NCBI GenBank assembly: GCA_002150815.3
Contig: NDFF03000007.1
Location: forward strand, 434,001-498,000
Length of the DNA: 64,000 nucleotides
Direction: 5' to 3'
DNA from: Grammothele lineata
Lineage: Eukaryota; Basidiomycota; Agaricomycetes; Polyporales; Polyporaceae
Position 1 is the first letter of the stretch. Each line of letters opens with the position of its first letter. Below are positions 1 to 12,324 of this stretch, piece after piece. The notes under the pieces are model-generated. The model was not told the DNA's origin and made no database searches. It worked only from the letters and a program-made list of their open reading frames with translations. A program made the position numbers and the translations under genes.

Positions 1-158
1 GCCACTTGACTATCACGAGTCACGGAGGCTTCACCATCGCCGTTAGCTTTTCGTCAGCCAATTCAGCCTTGATATTGCTCGTATGCCGGAGGACAACGTG
101 TGGCATCTCGAAAAACATGTCCTATCGAGCATAACATATATTACAGGCTCCGAGTCGT
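1..158. other. Left edge, no gene seen
   Basis: This stretch lies downstream of the first minus-strand gene. No convincing coding frame or RNA was seen, and it is probably 3' flank. Confidence 0.4.
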
Positions 159-2059
159 TCAGAACCTTCCGACTCCTTTCCCTGCTGTCAAAGAACTGAG
201 GCCTGCCCATGCAACCAGTAGCTCTTTATCCTCTTCCGACAACGCACGCACGTCTTCGTCGTGCATATCCCCGAATGGCACCTGGTCTACTTCGCACGTC
301 GCGCCCTCTTCCGGTAGCACCCCTTCATCGAAGTACTCCCGAATCGCCCGTGCGGTGCACACACTTGGGCTAGATGTGGAGCAGTGCCCGTAGGATTCTT
401 GCACGAGTAGCCCAGCACCTCCAAACCGTGAACGCGTCCGTCGCGCCTGGGAGAGTGGCGTCACCGGGTCGAAGCGCGTCGAGACGAGCAGCAGCGGGTG
501 GCTCGTCCGCGCCGCCGCGACAGGTCCGGTGAGCCGCGTTTTCGGGCGCACGCGCCATTCCGCGCAGTGCGCCCACGACGTGCCCCACACGGGCGCGAGA
601 AGCGGAGAGGCAGCCTCGAGACCATCCCAGACGCGCGCGAACTCTGTCGCGTTGAAGGAGTAGGGTTCTCCATCGCCACACTCGACCGCCCAACGGGCTT
701 CGTTGGATACAGGCGTCACGAGGTTGGACTCGCACGCGCACTCTGTCGGGTTGACAATCTTGGGTGCGAGGATGGTGAGGGCGGTCGCATTACGCGTTTC
801 GATGGCGCGAATGGTTTCCGCCACGGCGGGGAAGGCGGAAATGGGGCGATAGACGGCGGAGAAGATTTGCTCTGCAATGGCCTTGCGGGTGATGACCAGT
901 GGAGGGTTTGCGAGGGGTACCGAGACGGGATCTTGCTCGACCACGTCTAGAACACTGTAGAATCGCTTGCGAATCCTCTCCGGGGTGGCGTCATAGATGG
1001 CGCACTTCTCCGGACCAGCGGCGTAGCAATACGCGAAGAGTGAGTCGGCAATGACCTGCACGTCGACAATGTCGGTCTCGTAGCCCGCCAGACGGTAGCT
1101 GTGTCCGTCAATGACGCCGTCTAGCACGAGGCGCTTGATCTTGTCCGGGTACATCGCCGCGAAGTATTGTCCGAGCGCCGTTCCGTAGCTCTATTGCAGT
1201 CACGAGGATCAGTATGGTTCGCGCGGTCGCAGAAAGCAGACATACGAAGCCCCAGTACATCAACTTCTCCTGTCCAAGCATCTGCGTCATCTCGAGCATG
1301 TCGCGCGCGACGTACGCCGTTCCCGCAAAGCGCCCGATACCCCACTCGCCCCCGATACGTTCTTCACACCGCTCGCCCAGCATCCGTGCCCGCGCACGGT
1401 AGACCGCAAGGGAGCCGTCGGACATGTTCATGAGCTGGTGTCCGCCCTGTGTCGCCCAGATGTCGCGCTGGCCCTTCGAGTCGAAGCAGCTCGCGCTTGG
1501 GATGGTATACCCGATCCCGCGCGGATCGAAGGAGAGCACATCGTACGCAGGCCCAAGCACGCGCGAGATGTTCTGGCCGTTGCGCTCGATGAGACTGACG
1601 CCGGACCCGCCCGGACCGCCTGGGTTGAGAAAGACCGTGCCCTTGTAGTTCGCGCGATCTGTTGCGGGGATCATGCGGATCGCAATCGCGGTGGTAGGTC
1701 CGTCTGGGATGTCGTAGTCGAGCGGGAGAAGTAGTCGCGCGCACTTCTGCTCGGAATAGCACGGCGTCCATTCGATGGTGCGTTTGGGCTCGAGCTGCAT
1801 TGAGACGGCTAGTTCAGCGAGGATTCTGTCGTCGAAAGGACGAAGAGCTTACAGTATGCCAATCGAACTCAGGGCCGATGTGAGTGTTAAATCGTCTGAC
1901 CGAAAGTGCTGTGTAGAGAAGATCGAAATGGAAGAGCCCGGCGGCAACTGCAACTGCAGAGCATAACACGAAGCGCAGCCTGCGTGAGGAAAGAGCTGTC
2001 GTCCCGGTAGAGGAAGAAATGCGTTCGATGCCGGGCTTAACACCTTCAGAGGTCCCCAT
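159..2059 (-). CDS. TAP-like alpha/beta hydrolase (peptidase), type II membrane protein
   Basis: This is a serine alpha/beta hydrolase of the tripeptidyl-aminopeptidase-like (TAP-like) group, expected to release short peptides outside the cell. Three exons (1853-2059, 1246-1794, 159-1190) join in phase 0 across introns of 58 and 55 bp and give about 595 residues. An N-terminal hydrophobic helix at about residues 29-47 follows arginines, which suggests a type II anchor rather than a cleaved signal. The oxyanion region is NPGGPGGSG. The nucleophile motif GFSYGT is split by the second intron, with Ser about 253. The acid lies in STRFDPVTP and the histidine in ESYGHCS, inside the C-terminal TAP-like domain. 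The start was chosen at the ATG that keeps the helix; an in-frame ATG further upstream at 2224 is possible. A second, secreted TAP-like gene lies at 19.3-21.6 kb. Confidence 0.8.
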
Positions 2060-3855
2060 GGTCCCGTTTTGACGTGCACGTAGAGGAAGAGTTGTCGTAC
2101 GAAGTTGCCTTTCACGACCCAGGATGATCGAGATACTCAGGAGCCGGGACCTGATATATTCGGAGAGGCGATAAGCAAGTAAGTGCGAGATTACACGGCG
2201 GCCGCGTGAACCGAAAGACCGCACTTGAGAGCGATAACAGAGAGAACATCACAGAGCTGATGAATGAAGTCTTCTCGACGAATGCTTCCTAGAGGGTGTC
2301 ATCTAAGTTGTTCCGATCCGTAGCCCAGTGTTGAAAAGCTGTGATGTCGACAGCGCACAAGTAGCTGCAGTGAAAACTCCAAAAACAAGCTCGACGACAG
2401 GCTTGAAGGCGCCAGTACTTGCCTTATAGAGCAAGGGTCACATGTTCTGCTGACCAAGCCAACTCGTCCACCCCTCGGCGCCTGTAAGAGCGGTTGGTTT
2501 TCCTTCCGTTCCTGCCAGATTTCTGTGCGACAACTATCAGCTTTCTTACCGGCCCTATGTGTAGAGGTTCTCAAGGCAATTATGTTATGCCGTACCTTTC
2601 GTGAATGTGATAGATCTATGTCATGATCTTCGTGACTCCTCAACCCCAAGTTGCGCCGCGACGAGTCTGCCAGCCAGCAACGCCGTTGACTGCACAATTA
2701 GGAACGGGGTTATGACTTACCACATCTTGACCAAATAAGAGAGGTGCGAAATATTGCTTCGTGAAGCATATAGCTGAATCCTTCACGTCTCCAGCAAATT
2801 TACGATCGCTTGAATCGCAAGAATACTGCACCCCGCGAAATTCCGATTGCTCGGAATGCCAAGGTGCTCAGTCACCGACTTACGGTAGGCTATCAATCAT
2901 AACTTAGCATTCACGATCGTTTCCAGCCTTCCTTCAAACCCCAGCAATACCCAAAGAGCTATCTCCGCAGGCTTTGAAATTGACCTGCTGTCATCATACT
3001 GTCCAAGATCTACTTGGGTCGTGTTAATTCGCGGAAGGTACGACGGTTTGCAGACGATATTTCCAACATAGATCGGTGTGTGTGCCATGCGGTGAGTTTC
3101 CAGAGTTTTGCCTCGCTAGCGGCTGAGTAAGATGAGGTCACACGCTGCTTTCTTATATCCGATGCCGTCGTTGACTCGAAGGTATGCCGATCTCGGGATA
3201 TATACTCAACGACTGCAATAATTATTTGTGGGGGCCTGGGAGCTCGTCTGTCGCGCGTCTTCTATCAGGGATGCATATAGCCAAGTACGTGATGCTTGCG
3301 GTGAATAGTCGTCATGAGTCCAGACTGTTCATGCGTTGTTCCATGCTCAATTTGGTAGAGACCGCGTCAGTTAGGAACCCTTCTAGAGCATGTTCACCTG
3401 CGAAGGTAAGACGCCATTGGAGTCAAGTGCCCTGGCTCATCATTGTTTCTTGGCAGCCGCGCTCGAAGACTAAGGCCGGTTTTTCATTTGGCCGCCGTTC
3501 ATTGCAACTCAATCACCACGTTTCTCGGTGCTCACACTTGAAAACCGAAGTCGACAAATCCCGCTCGGGATATCCACTTCAATCGCTTACCCGTCACGAC
3601 AGCAGACACTTTCAAGCTTCTGTTCTATGCAACCATGGCTCGGATTGACCGGGGGCTTTCCAGTATTTGTTTATCGATGGGCTTCTACCGGCAGCATCAC
3701 GACACATTCACAGGAGACGCTGTCAGCAAAATCAGCTGGATTACGCTCCGACCACACCATGCACACGTATAAAGCTTCCTCTCTCTCGTCGACAGCGAAC
3801 CCCACCAACCGTTCTCAGCAGCACTCCACATTAGAAACACCCCAATCTCAGCACG
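2060..3855. other. Intergenic region, no supported gene
   Basis: The stretch separates two divergent genes. Open frames here are short, have no family features and no consistent splice sites. It holds the OYE1 promoter at its right end. Confidence 0.5.
3765..3774 (+). promoter_or_regulatory. TATA box of OYE1
   Basis: ACGTATAAAG contains a TATAAA core 88 bp before the OYE1 ATG, followed by a CT-rich leader. The same ten bases occur at the matching place before OYE2. Confidence 0.6.
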
Positions 3856-5234
3856 ATGGCTTCTACCACTACGCCTGCACTCTTCCAGCCCATCAAGGTC
3901 GGAGAGGTGACGCTCGCGCACCGCGTCGTCCTTCCGCCCCTCACTCGTCTCCGTAACGACGCCGCGCATGTCCCGCTGGACCTCGTTGTCGAGCACTATG
4001 CGCAGCGCGCGAGCGTCCCCGGCACGCTCCTTATCACCGACGCGACCTACATCGCGCCTCAGGCGTCTGGGATGCCCCACGCGCCGGGCATTTGGAGCGA
4101 CGCACAGATTGCAGCGTGGAAGAAGGTGCGCTTCCCCTACGTGCTATGTTCCCGCTGCGCGCTGACGAAGAGTTGGGACGCTCGCGGGGCGCGTAGGTCG
4201 TCGATGCAGTACACGCGAAGGGATCGTACATTTACATGCAGCTATGGGCGCTAGGACGCGCGGCGCGTAAAGAGGGGCTGCATGCGGAGAATCCTGAATT
4301 CGATCTCGTCTCGGCATCCCCGATCGCGCTCTCTACCCATCCAGAGGACGTCCCTCGTGCTCTCACGACCGATGGTGCGCCAGCTCCGTTCATGTCTCAG
4401 CAGTGTGTGCAGCTTACTCACGTATCGTGCGCTGTAGAGATCAAGCAATACGTCAAGTGGTATGGCGAGGCCGCCGCGAACGCGGTGCACAAGGCCGGCT
4501 TCGATGGCGTCGAGCTGCACGGCGCGAACGGGTACCTCCCCGACCAGTTCCTCCAGGACGTCTCCAACAAGCGCACGGACGAGTACGGCGGGAGCATCGA
4601 GAACCGCGCGCGGTTCCACCTCGAGATCATGGACGCGATCGTCGCGGCTGTCGGCCCCAAGCGCTCTGCGGTGCGCCTCAGCCCGTGGAACACGTACCAG
4701 GATATGGGCATGGAAGACCCCGTCCCGCAGTTCTCGTACCTCGTCGAGGAGCTGAAGAAGCGCTATCCGGACCTCGCGTTCATCCACACTGTTACCTCGA
4801 AAGCGTTCGGGGGTGGGGAGCCGAAGGACCCTTCGGTGAGTCCGCGCGCGGGATTTCGGGAGAGTATGATGGTGTCAACGCTGACGGCCGCGCTGTAGAA
4901 AGAGAACTTCATCCGCGATATCTGGGCACCACGCCCGCTCATCTCCACCGGCGCGTACACTAGGGAGACGGGCATAGCGGCTGCTGAGTCCGGCCAGCTC
5001 ATCGGTTACGGCACTCTCTTCATTGCCAACGTGAGTTCCACTCTCGTGTACTTGGCGGTGGCCATCGTACTGACTGTGTTCGCTTCGCAGCCGGATCTTC
5101 CCTTCCGCTTGCGCGAGAACATCCCTCTGACGAACCCGGACCCTTCGACGTTCTATATCCCCATGAGTGCGGACGGTTACACGACGTACCCATTTTCCGA
5201 GGAGTTTTTGAAGAGCAAGAAGGCATCGCTCTGA
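3856..5234 (+). CDS. Old Yellow Enzyme family flavin oxidoreductase, copy 1
   Basis: This is an FMN-dependent ene-reductase of the Old Yellow Enzyme (NADH:flavin oxidoreductase) family, which reduces activated C=C bonds with NAD(P)H, probably in the cytosol. Five exons (3856-4125, 4197-4374, 4438-4835, 4899-5030, 5091-5234) join in frame at GT-AG sites to give 373 residues, a normal length for the family. The N-terminus LFQPIKVGEVTLAHRVV is typical. HGANGY holds the substrate-binding His177 and Asn180 and the proton-donor Tyr182; GGSIENRARF and LIGYG follow. The closest relative in the window is OYE2 at 59.3-60.6 kb, which has exons 2 and 3 of identical length. The gene runs tail to tail with the small unknown gene downstream and lies just upstream of GtaA1. 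The physiological substrate cannot be told from sequence. Confidence 0.9.
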
Positions 5235-5392
5235 GTGGCTACGGCTGTTTCTCTGACGTACGTTCTAGTCCGACGTAGATGTGCTATGGCAGTATACAGC
5301 GTAAATGTACCCGATAAAATAGAAAGTACGCAGGGCTATTTGGACGTCTAGGAAAGTACGCGGCGTGAGACGTAATGATGCTGTGCTGGTGG

Positions 5393-6047
5393 TCAATTGC
5401 TCACCTCTTTGAGCCTGCCGTCAACCCACGCGTAACCCTGAGGAGGATGGTACGTGATGTGAATCTCCGTCGTGTTGGGTATGAGCTCCGTCCATCCTAC
5501 GCTCGATAACTTAATCCTCTGCACCGCATCTACACCGCCCGTGGTGACCTTGAATGACCCCATCAGGTCTACGTGCATCTTCCAGTGCGCGAGCAAGGCG
5601 TTACGCTTACTTCGGAATGTCGTGTACTCTTTACTCGGCCAAAGGATGAAGCCTTTAGGAGGCGCTCTAGACGGATGGAGAATAAAGTATGAAAACAGTC
5701 CCTCAGCGAACTTCTGCATCGTAGATAGATGTCAGTGGACTGGTGACAGGAGAGAAGTTGGGTGCAGTACGTACATTGTATCCCAGCCACCGGACCGCTT
5801 CCCTCCCCCAAGCGCTGACTCCAGCACGACTTTGCTCACAAAAGACCAGGATTTGAGGTGCGGCTTTGACATTCACAAGCATCCGGGCGGTTGTTCGCGG
5901 AGTGTGTGTTTCGGTTTCTGGGGTACGATTCTGGCTGGTAGCAAGGGCCCCAAGTGGGGGCGGCGTGTACTGCGGCGGTGAGCCGGATTCTTCAGCTTGA
6001 GAATTCACTGGTCCTTCCACGACATGGGGTTCATCATTAGCAGACAT
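5393..6047 (-). CDS. Hypothetical protein with a PPQY motif
   Basis: Two exons (5775-6047 and 5393-5713) join in phase 0 across a 61 bp intron to give about 197 residues. No family was recognised. The first 50 residues are polar and proline-rich and contain SPPQYTPPP, which matches the PPxY consensus for WW domains. The second half is compact, with motifs such as KEYTTFRSKRNALLAHWK, and looks folded. There is no signal peptide or membrane segment. The gene converges on OYE1 with about 160 bp between the stops. The model rests on splice-site and frame agreement only. Confidence 0.5.
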
Positions 6048-6904
6048 CAGATCTGCAAATCAAGATGTTGAGCGCGTTAGAGCACGCTCGTGTTCATGTA
6101 AAGAGCAGAGCCGTCTCGGGGCTCTTGGCAAATAGACATCGAACCGTTTGTCTGAGCACAGTGCCTGTAGACACTTGCTTCAAGGGGGCTGTTCGCGGTT
6201 GAACTCCGGCGCCCTCGAGGTGCTCTCCTCTGTCGACGTCGATTCAGAAAAAACCGAGACGGGGCGGCGAGCGCAATCGGAATACCAGCGAGCTCAATTT
6301 CCGAAGACTACAGGACTCAGGCTACTTATGCACTTACTCGTGAGAATAGAGGTGTAAGTTCTGGAGTCGCTGTCATGACCTGTCTAGAGTTTATCTTCGT
6401 CATGGACGACGTAAACGCAATAGCACTGACGTCTAAGAGGTTCATGATGTGAGTGGGTAAGTTAGAGTCAAATCAGCCGCCAGAGCAGGCTGCTACCTAT
6501 GATGACGTCATCACTTCCGAGCACTGATGGCAGTGACTCTGAGCGGCCCCGAAGTTCCGCGTCTGATCTGCCTTCGTAGTCTACGCTGTGCTTCGTTCTG
6601 TAATCCACCCTCCGACATTCCTACACTGCTTATTGGCATCACCCCTCAAGATCTTCAAACACTTACCAATGTGTACCTCGACCTGTCCGAATCAATCACA
6701 ACATGGGCATCACACCCCGGGTGTGTATTCTCCGCTCTGTCTCGGCCCCGCGCAACGCTGCCATCTGGCCGCCGCGTGGTTCGGATATGTCTTGGCCCAT
6801 GTCTTATTCTTGATGTCGCCTCTAGGCTTCCGGAACACTGACTTCACTTCCGTACTCCCCGCTACAGGCTCAAGACGCTCACTATATGCGTTGAATTCTT
6901 GAAG
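6048..6904. other. Shared upstream region of unknown gene and GtaA1
   Basis: The region lies between two divergent starts and should hold both promoters. Short frames at 6148-6357 and 6527-6902 have no family features. No clear TATA box was identified for GtaA1. Confidence 0.4.
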
Positions 6905-9900
6905 ATGCAGCGGATTGTCTTCTGGGCCATTTTCTTCTCCCCGTGTCTTGTGTACCGGTCCTACGCGCAGACCTCCTTCTTTCCCGCCAGTATCCCTCTC
7001 GCAGTCCGCTCACCTTTCCTTAGCACCTGGCTGGTCTCCACAAACGGCTCGCAACCGCTTTCCAATGCATGGCCGAAGTTCTGGACACAGACGGTGAGTT
7101 TTTCATGCCTGTCATATGCTATCTGGCGTCGAGCGAAGTTCCAGGGGCCGGACGTGGGTTGGCGAGGGAAGGTCAGGGTTGACGGCACCGTGTACAACTG
7201 GATGGGAAACGACAACGACACTCCAATCGCGAATGTCACAAACGTCAAGATCACACCTACACGCACGATTTTCGAAATGCAGGCTGGTCCCATGAACTTG
7301 ACGGTCACGTTTCTGTCCCCAATCGAGGTGAGCCGAACTTCGCTATTTTCTCGTGTCGTGTCGTGTGTCCGAGCGTCATCCCCCGCTGCCCAGCCCTCGG
7401 ATTGGATCAAGCAGTCCATCCCCTTCTCCTACGTCGCAGTGGAAGCTAGCTCTCTGGACGGGGCTAATCACTCAATACAACTCTACACCGATGTCACTAT
7501 AGCCCGTAAGTCGACGCTCCGTTCATGCGGGATCAGACCGTCAATCATGCTCCATGCAGAATGGCTCTCAGGCAACGATAGCAACCCTGCCGTGTGGACA
7601 AGCAAAAGCACGAAAAACAGCTTCTATGTTGAGGCCGCGCTTCAAGAGCCTCAGTCATTTGTAGAGCAGGACGAACGAACCGTTGATGGGAAGGCTTACT
7701 ATGCCGTCGCTTCTGTGCGTTACGACGTCATCATGTTTGACGCGACTACTCACTCAGAGCAAGGCTCCAGGAGTGACCTGGCAGGTCGACGTCAACACGG
7801 TTGTGCACGATCAGCTCAAAGATCACGGCCAACTTACGAATACGAGTTTGGACAGTATTGGGTCAAATCCTCTGTGCGTACGCCAATTAGTCCTCGTCGC
7901 CAGCATGTGTAGTAATTCCGCGCAGGAACGTTCTGGTGTCAGCGTTCTCGATTGATGTGGGGAATGTCGCGGCCACGTCTTCTCCAGTAGTATGGGCCGT
8001 TGGACACGTGCGAGACCCGTCTATCTCGTACAAAACATCAGCGGGAGTCGAGGAAGACCGCCCTCCCTACTACGTGACGTCGCTCACGAGTATCGACGCC
8101 GTGGTGCGTTCATTCGTACTACCACTTCCGATCCGTTCTGACGCTAGCAGCGGTGCAGATAGACTCCTTCGTAGCGGATTACCCCTCCGCTCTCCAACGC
8201 GCGATCGCTCTAGACAACAATATCATTGGTGCCGCTGCTGCTATCTCGGAGCACTACGCGGACCTCGTGTCGCTCAGCGCGCGACAGGTCATGAGCAGTC
8301 TAGATATCACAGTCTCCCGCGACTCTCAGGGCAACGCGGACGCGTCGGACGTCAAGATCTTCGTGAAAGACATCGGCTCGTCGGGGTGCGTGGGCCGTGC
8401 ACCGGAGCCAAACGCAGAGCTGACGAAGTGGGATTATCCCTTGACAGGCGCGTTAACCCGGTAGAGGAGATGTATGCTGCGTTCCCCATGTTCCTCTACC
8501 TGAATGCGTCGCTAGGTGGGGCCATGCTGGCCCCTCTTCTCGAGTCGCAAGAGAGCACGAATGGCGACATTGCGTACGCAGCTCAAGATATCGGTATGTT
8601 GTTCGAAACTCTACGTCACCTGTTATGCCTATAGCTCATTGTTCCTATGAAGGCCTAAGCTATCCTGTGGCATCAGGCACTCGCGGACAGCACCCGGATG
8701 GCGTCGAGCGTGAGGATTGTTATACATCTTCCAAGTTACTGACGACGAACGCGGCAACTCGACAGAGTCTGGCAACATGCTTATTATGCTGTACGCACAT
8801 GCAAGAACTTCCGGAGACGGCACGTTGCTCTCTCAACATGTAGGTCGTCAGCGTTCGGAGACACTTATAAACTGACAAGGTCTTCCAGTATGTTCTTATC
8901 AAACGCTGGGCAGACTATCTCGTCGCGAACTCCCTTATGCCACAGAATCAGTATGTGTATTGCTACGCGTCTCTGCCATGTCCAGTGCTCATCCTGATCC
9001 TTCAGGGTCTCCGCCGACGGCGAGAATACCGCGAATATGACCAACTTAGCGATCAAAGGAATCATTGGCGTGAAGGCTATGGCTGAGATCAGTCGCGCTG
9101 TTGGGAAGTACGACGATGCACAGACTTACGACGTGCGTTCTTCGAACAATGTCTCGTTTCGTCACCCTCACCCTCCTGTTTCCCTCATTTCTCTTGCAGT
9201 CTCACGCATCGGCCATGTACAGCGCGTGGCAATCATACGCGTTGTCTTCAGACGGGGCTCACCTGGTCGGCGTGTACGGCGATGGAACAACGTGGGCGCT
9301 TTTGTACAACATGTACGCAGACGCGTTGTTGGGGACAGGCTTGATATCGTCGGCGGTAAGTCGTCCTGGAGTGACACTCGAAGGCTAGGCCTGACAAGTG
9401 CGTAGACCATGCAGAACCAGACTCATTTCTACAGTGCGCTATTCGTATCGAGAGGTCAGAAGGAACATTCACGCAAAACGGCCTTGTTACTGACGAACAC
9501 TTATCTTCCAGCGCCCGAATTCGGACTCCCCATCGATAGTTCCTCTGGCCACATAAGTAACCTAGGTGAGCGTGATCTCCGTGAGATGATCACTGGTCGT
9601 TAATCGCGCTTCTATCATGTAGCGTGGCTCTTGTTCTGCGCATCCATCGTCACCGACAACGACGTACGGAACCAGTTCATCGACCATGCATGGGCACGTG
9701 CTGCGTCGAATGCGACAATAGGCGCCTTACCCAACGTTTACGACGGGGTAACGGGCGGCCTCCAGGCAACCTCGGGCACTGCTGGGTACGTTCCTGTTCC
9801 TCCTACCTTCTTGCATCTGCTCTAAGCATAGGCATGCTCCTTTTATAGCCCGGCACTCGGCGCGATCTTTGCGCCTCTCGCACTATCGTGAGCTCATCCT

Positions 9901-10600
9901 CGCGCCCCATTTTTATGTATTACACACTCACTCGTCTCTATTCTCAAGCGTTCCAAACGTCACCATCACCGTGCCTAGCTCGTCAAATACCGGGAGCACA
10001 TTGACGGGCTCGGACGGCGCGCCTTCTCTAACAGGACCCATTGTCGGAGGAGTCCTTGGTGGCGTCGCGCTCATCGCGCTCGTCGTGGGTGGAGTCTTCT
10101 ACGTGCGCCGACGACAATCCAGACGACGAAGACGGTCCCAAGTCGACATCCTCGGCTCCGAGCTCGACAACGACCCACATGAGCAACATCCACTTAGCCG
10201 CCATTATAGCTATAGCTCAGGCTCGCTCCCCGATCCGTACGCCCCTCCACAGGCCGTCCCCCCGGGGGTGTACGCTAGTGCCGTCTCAGAAGAGGGCGGA
10301 GCTACCGCGGCCAGTGCCTCCACCGCTGCCGCGGTAGCGTCGCAAGAAACGAACGACACCGCCGACCGCGCGCCGGCACTTCTCTCCCCAGCAGCAGCAG
10401 ACGCGGTGCGAGGTGGGCGCACGTCGAAGCTCACGCGTGAGGCCGGGTATAGCGCGTTACCCACGCAAGATGAGGCCGCCGCGGGTGCGGACCTCGCGGG
10501 GCTGCGCGCGGAGGTAGAGGGCCTACGGATGGAGATGTGGCAGATCCGCGAGGAGGGGTATTCTGGGGCGCCACCGCCGCGCTATGATGCGATAAGCTAG
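6905..10600 (+). CDS. Glutaminase A family protein, membrane-anchored, copy 1 (GtaA1)
   Basis: The gene belongs to the fungal glutaminase A family (DUF5127/DUF4965/DUF1793 type), whose characterised Aspergillus members are extracellular L-glutamine amidohydrolases. About 18 short exons are separated by introns near 50-70 bp; the first is 6905-7093 and the second starts at 7145. A signal peptide (MQRIVFWAIFFSPCLVYRSY) precedes the family start FPASIPLAVRSPFLSTW. Conserved blocks follow: PSDWIKQSIPFSYVAVE, VKIFVKDIGSSG, RVNPVEEMYAAFP, ESGNMLIMLYAHARTSG, MTNLAIKGIIGVKAMAE, and FGLPIDSSSG. The last exon encodes one membrane helix (about 10035-10105), an arginine-rich stop-transfer and a cytoplasmic tail ending in PPPRYDAIS (10571-10600). 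The ATG at 6905 is preferred over the TTG two codons upstream. Activity on glutamine is inferred from family; catalytic residues were not assigned. GtaA2 follows in tandem. Confidence 0.85.
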
Positions 10601-12324
10601 GTCTCGATGGTGAGGGTTTGTGTCGGGTTGTCTTGCTGTATTGATCTTGTTCTGCACTTCCTACTTTATATTTGGAGCGACGTTGAGCGCGACAAGCGCG
10701 ACTGCTAATATTGGAGGACCCCATGTTCTGGAGCTCCAAATGCTGCAGATAAGGAAGTCTTACCACCTTGTTGGTATGGGCGTCGACAGCTCTAGCGGCT
10801 CTCGGGAATGGGGCTCCCCGACATGTTGGGCGCTGGGTTCCAGCGCCCACCCACAGCTGTTGCGATCTGCCACAGCTTGAAGTCGTCGGCCCGTTCTACT
10901 CAGCAAATTTCAGCAGACGAATCAGTTTCTACCCCGAGTCACTATTGCAAGGGTCGCCTTTCTCCACGTTTCTACGTCCAGCACAGGCCGTATACCGTCG
11001 ATCCCGAGGTAAGCACAGGTCTGGCATGTGTCATACTCCTTGTTCTTACGCGGTCGCCTTCGCGCGCTGATGTAGTAAGTTGTGGACTCGGGACCAGACG
11101 GCGGATAGGGATATGTTGAGGTATGAGGAGATGCAGAGGACATACTATAGGCCGGCTCATCGCTTCAAGCCTAGGTATGGAGGTCCGGGGCCTATTCGTT
11201 TTGTTCACGAGAAAGAAGTGCTGACATGGACTGTCTACGTACCCAGACACGTTATTTGACATCGCGATAATGTTGAGGAGGCCAACTAACTGCAGCATCC
11301 TTTCGTCGGCGAGATGGCAAAGTGCGTCATGGCACTGTGTGGTAGGTATTCGTTCCATTGGTTGCATCCCACACTCGGTGCTTATCTCCTGTTTGAGCCA
11401 CAGGTCCTTCTGACGGTGATGTCTCGACGTGGGATTGAGCGTGACGGAACGAGACTCGCAGGTCGCGTGTATTCAATTGGTGGGGTCAGGGTGTCTTCTT
11501 TCTGCGCAGTTAAAGTTGCGGGAGAGGTCGGAGGGGGTAAGCTGGTAAGGTACTATTACACGTCGTTCAACTGCCGCTGCTAGAAGTCACCGGTGGCTGG
11601 TTGACTACCATTTTTTCCCTCTTCGAAGACTTACAAGCAGGCTGAACACCTCTCTATCCCGTGTACGATATGAAGGGCCCTGGCTGACTGCTTAGATCTT
11701 TCGTATCCGATAGGGAAAGCCGTCATAAAAACGACTCGGGTGATGTCCCCGGGGACTCCAAGCTTGTGCCCCGTGTGAGACCGGGTTCGGCGCTCGTGAC
11801 CCGTATCGAGTGGCGGTTCATTGAGATGAAGGTTTTTACCACGCCTCTATCCTGTGTCTCGTGGCCGAATCGTCGGCATCGCCAGTGCCTGCCAGTGTGA
11901 CTAACTCAGTTGCGACAGGTCCCTTCCCAAGTTTACTCCTCGTCGTTCGTGTGCGACAACAGTGGATCATCGTAACTAGCAGAGGGGCGTTGTCTCGACG
12001 TTAAATTCCATTCACAGGTGACACTCGACGTGGTGAATTGTAGCCATCGAGAAGGGAATAACAGCCACTACGAGGCGTACCTTTCTGCGTGACGCCCATC
12101 ACTTCGACATCAAGATCCCCCTTCAAAGAATCCCGCGGGTGCACAAGCTGCTGCAAGTCCCCAACAGCTTCGCCGCCGTGTTCGGCTATTATTGCCGTGC
12201 ACATATACATGTCGTGTTTACTGATGCCCTCGACCGCCTTCTCCCCTTCCCCTTTCCCTGCACCCTTTGTCATTCACTTTCCTCTCTACGCCTGTCGCGG
12301 ACCTTTCATGCTCGTGCTTGCGTC
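10601..12324. other. Intergenic region between GtaA1 and GtaA2
   Basis: No complete gene is supported. A coding-looking stretch lies at about 11077-11250 (see findings). The region from 11580 to 12000 shows nothing recognisable. The right end becomes CT-rich, as expected for the GtaA2 leader. Confidence 0.4.

Noticed and set aside
3184..3956. Plus-strand open frames upstream of OYE1
   Set aside because: They have no domain, signal peptide or splice pattern and overlap the OYE1 promoter.
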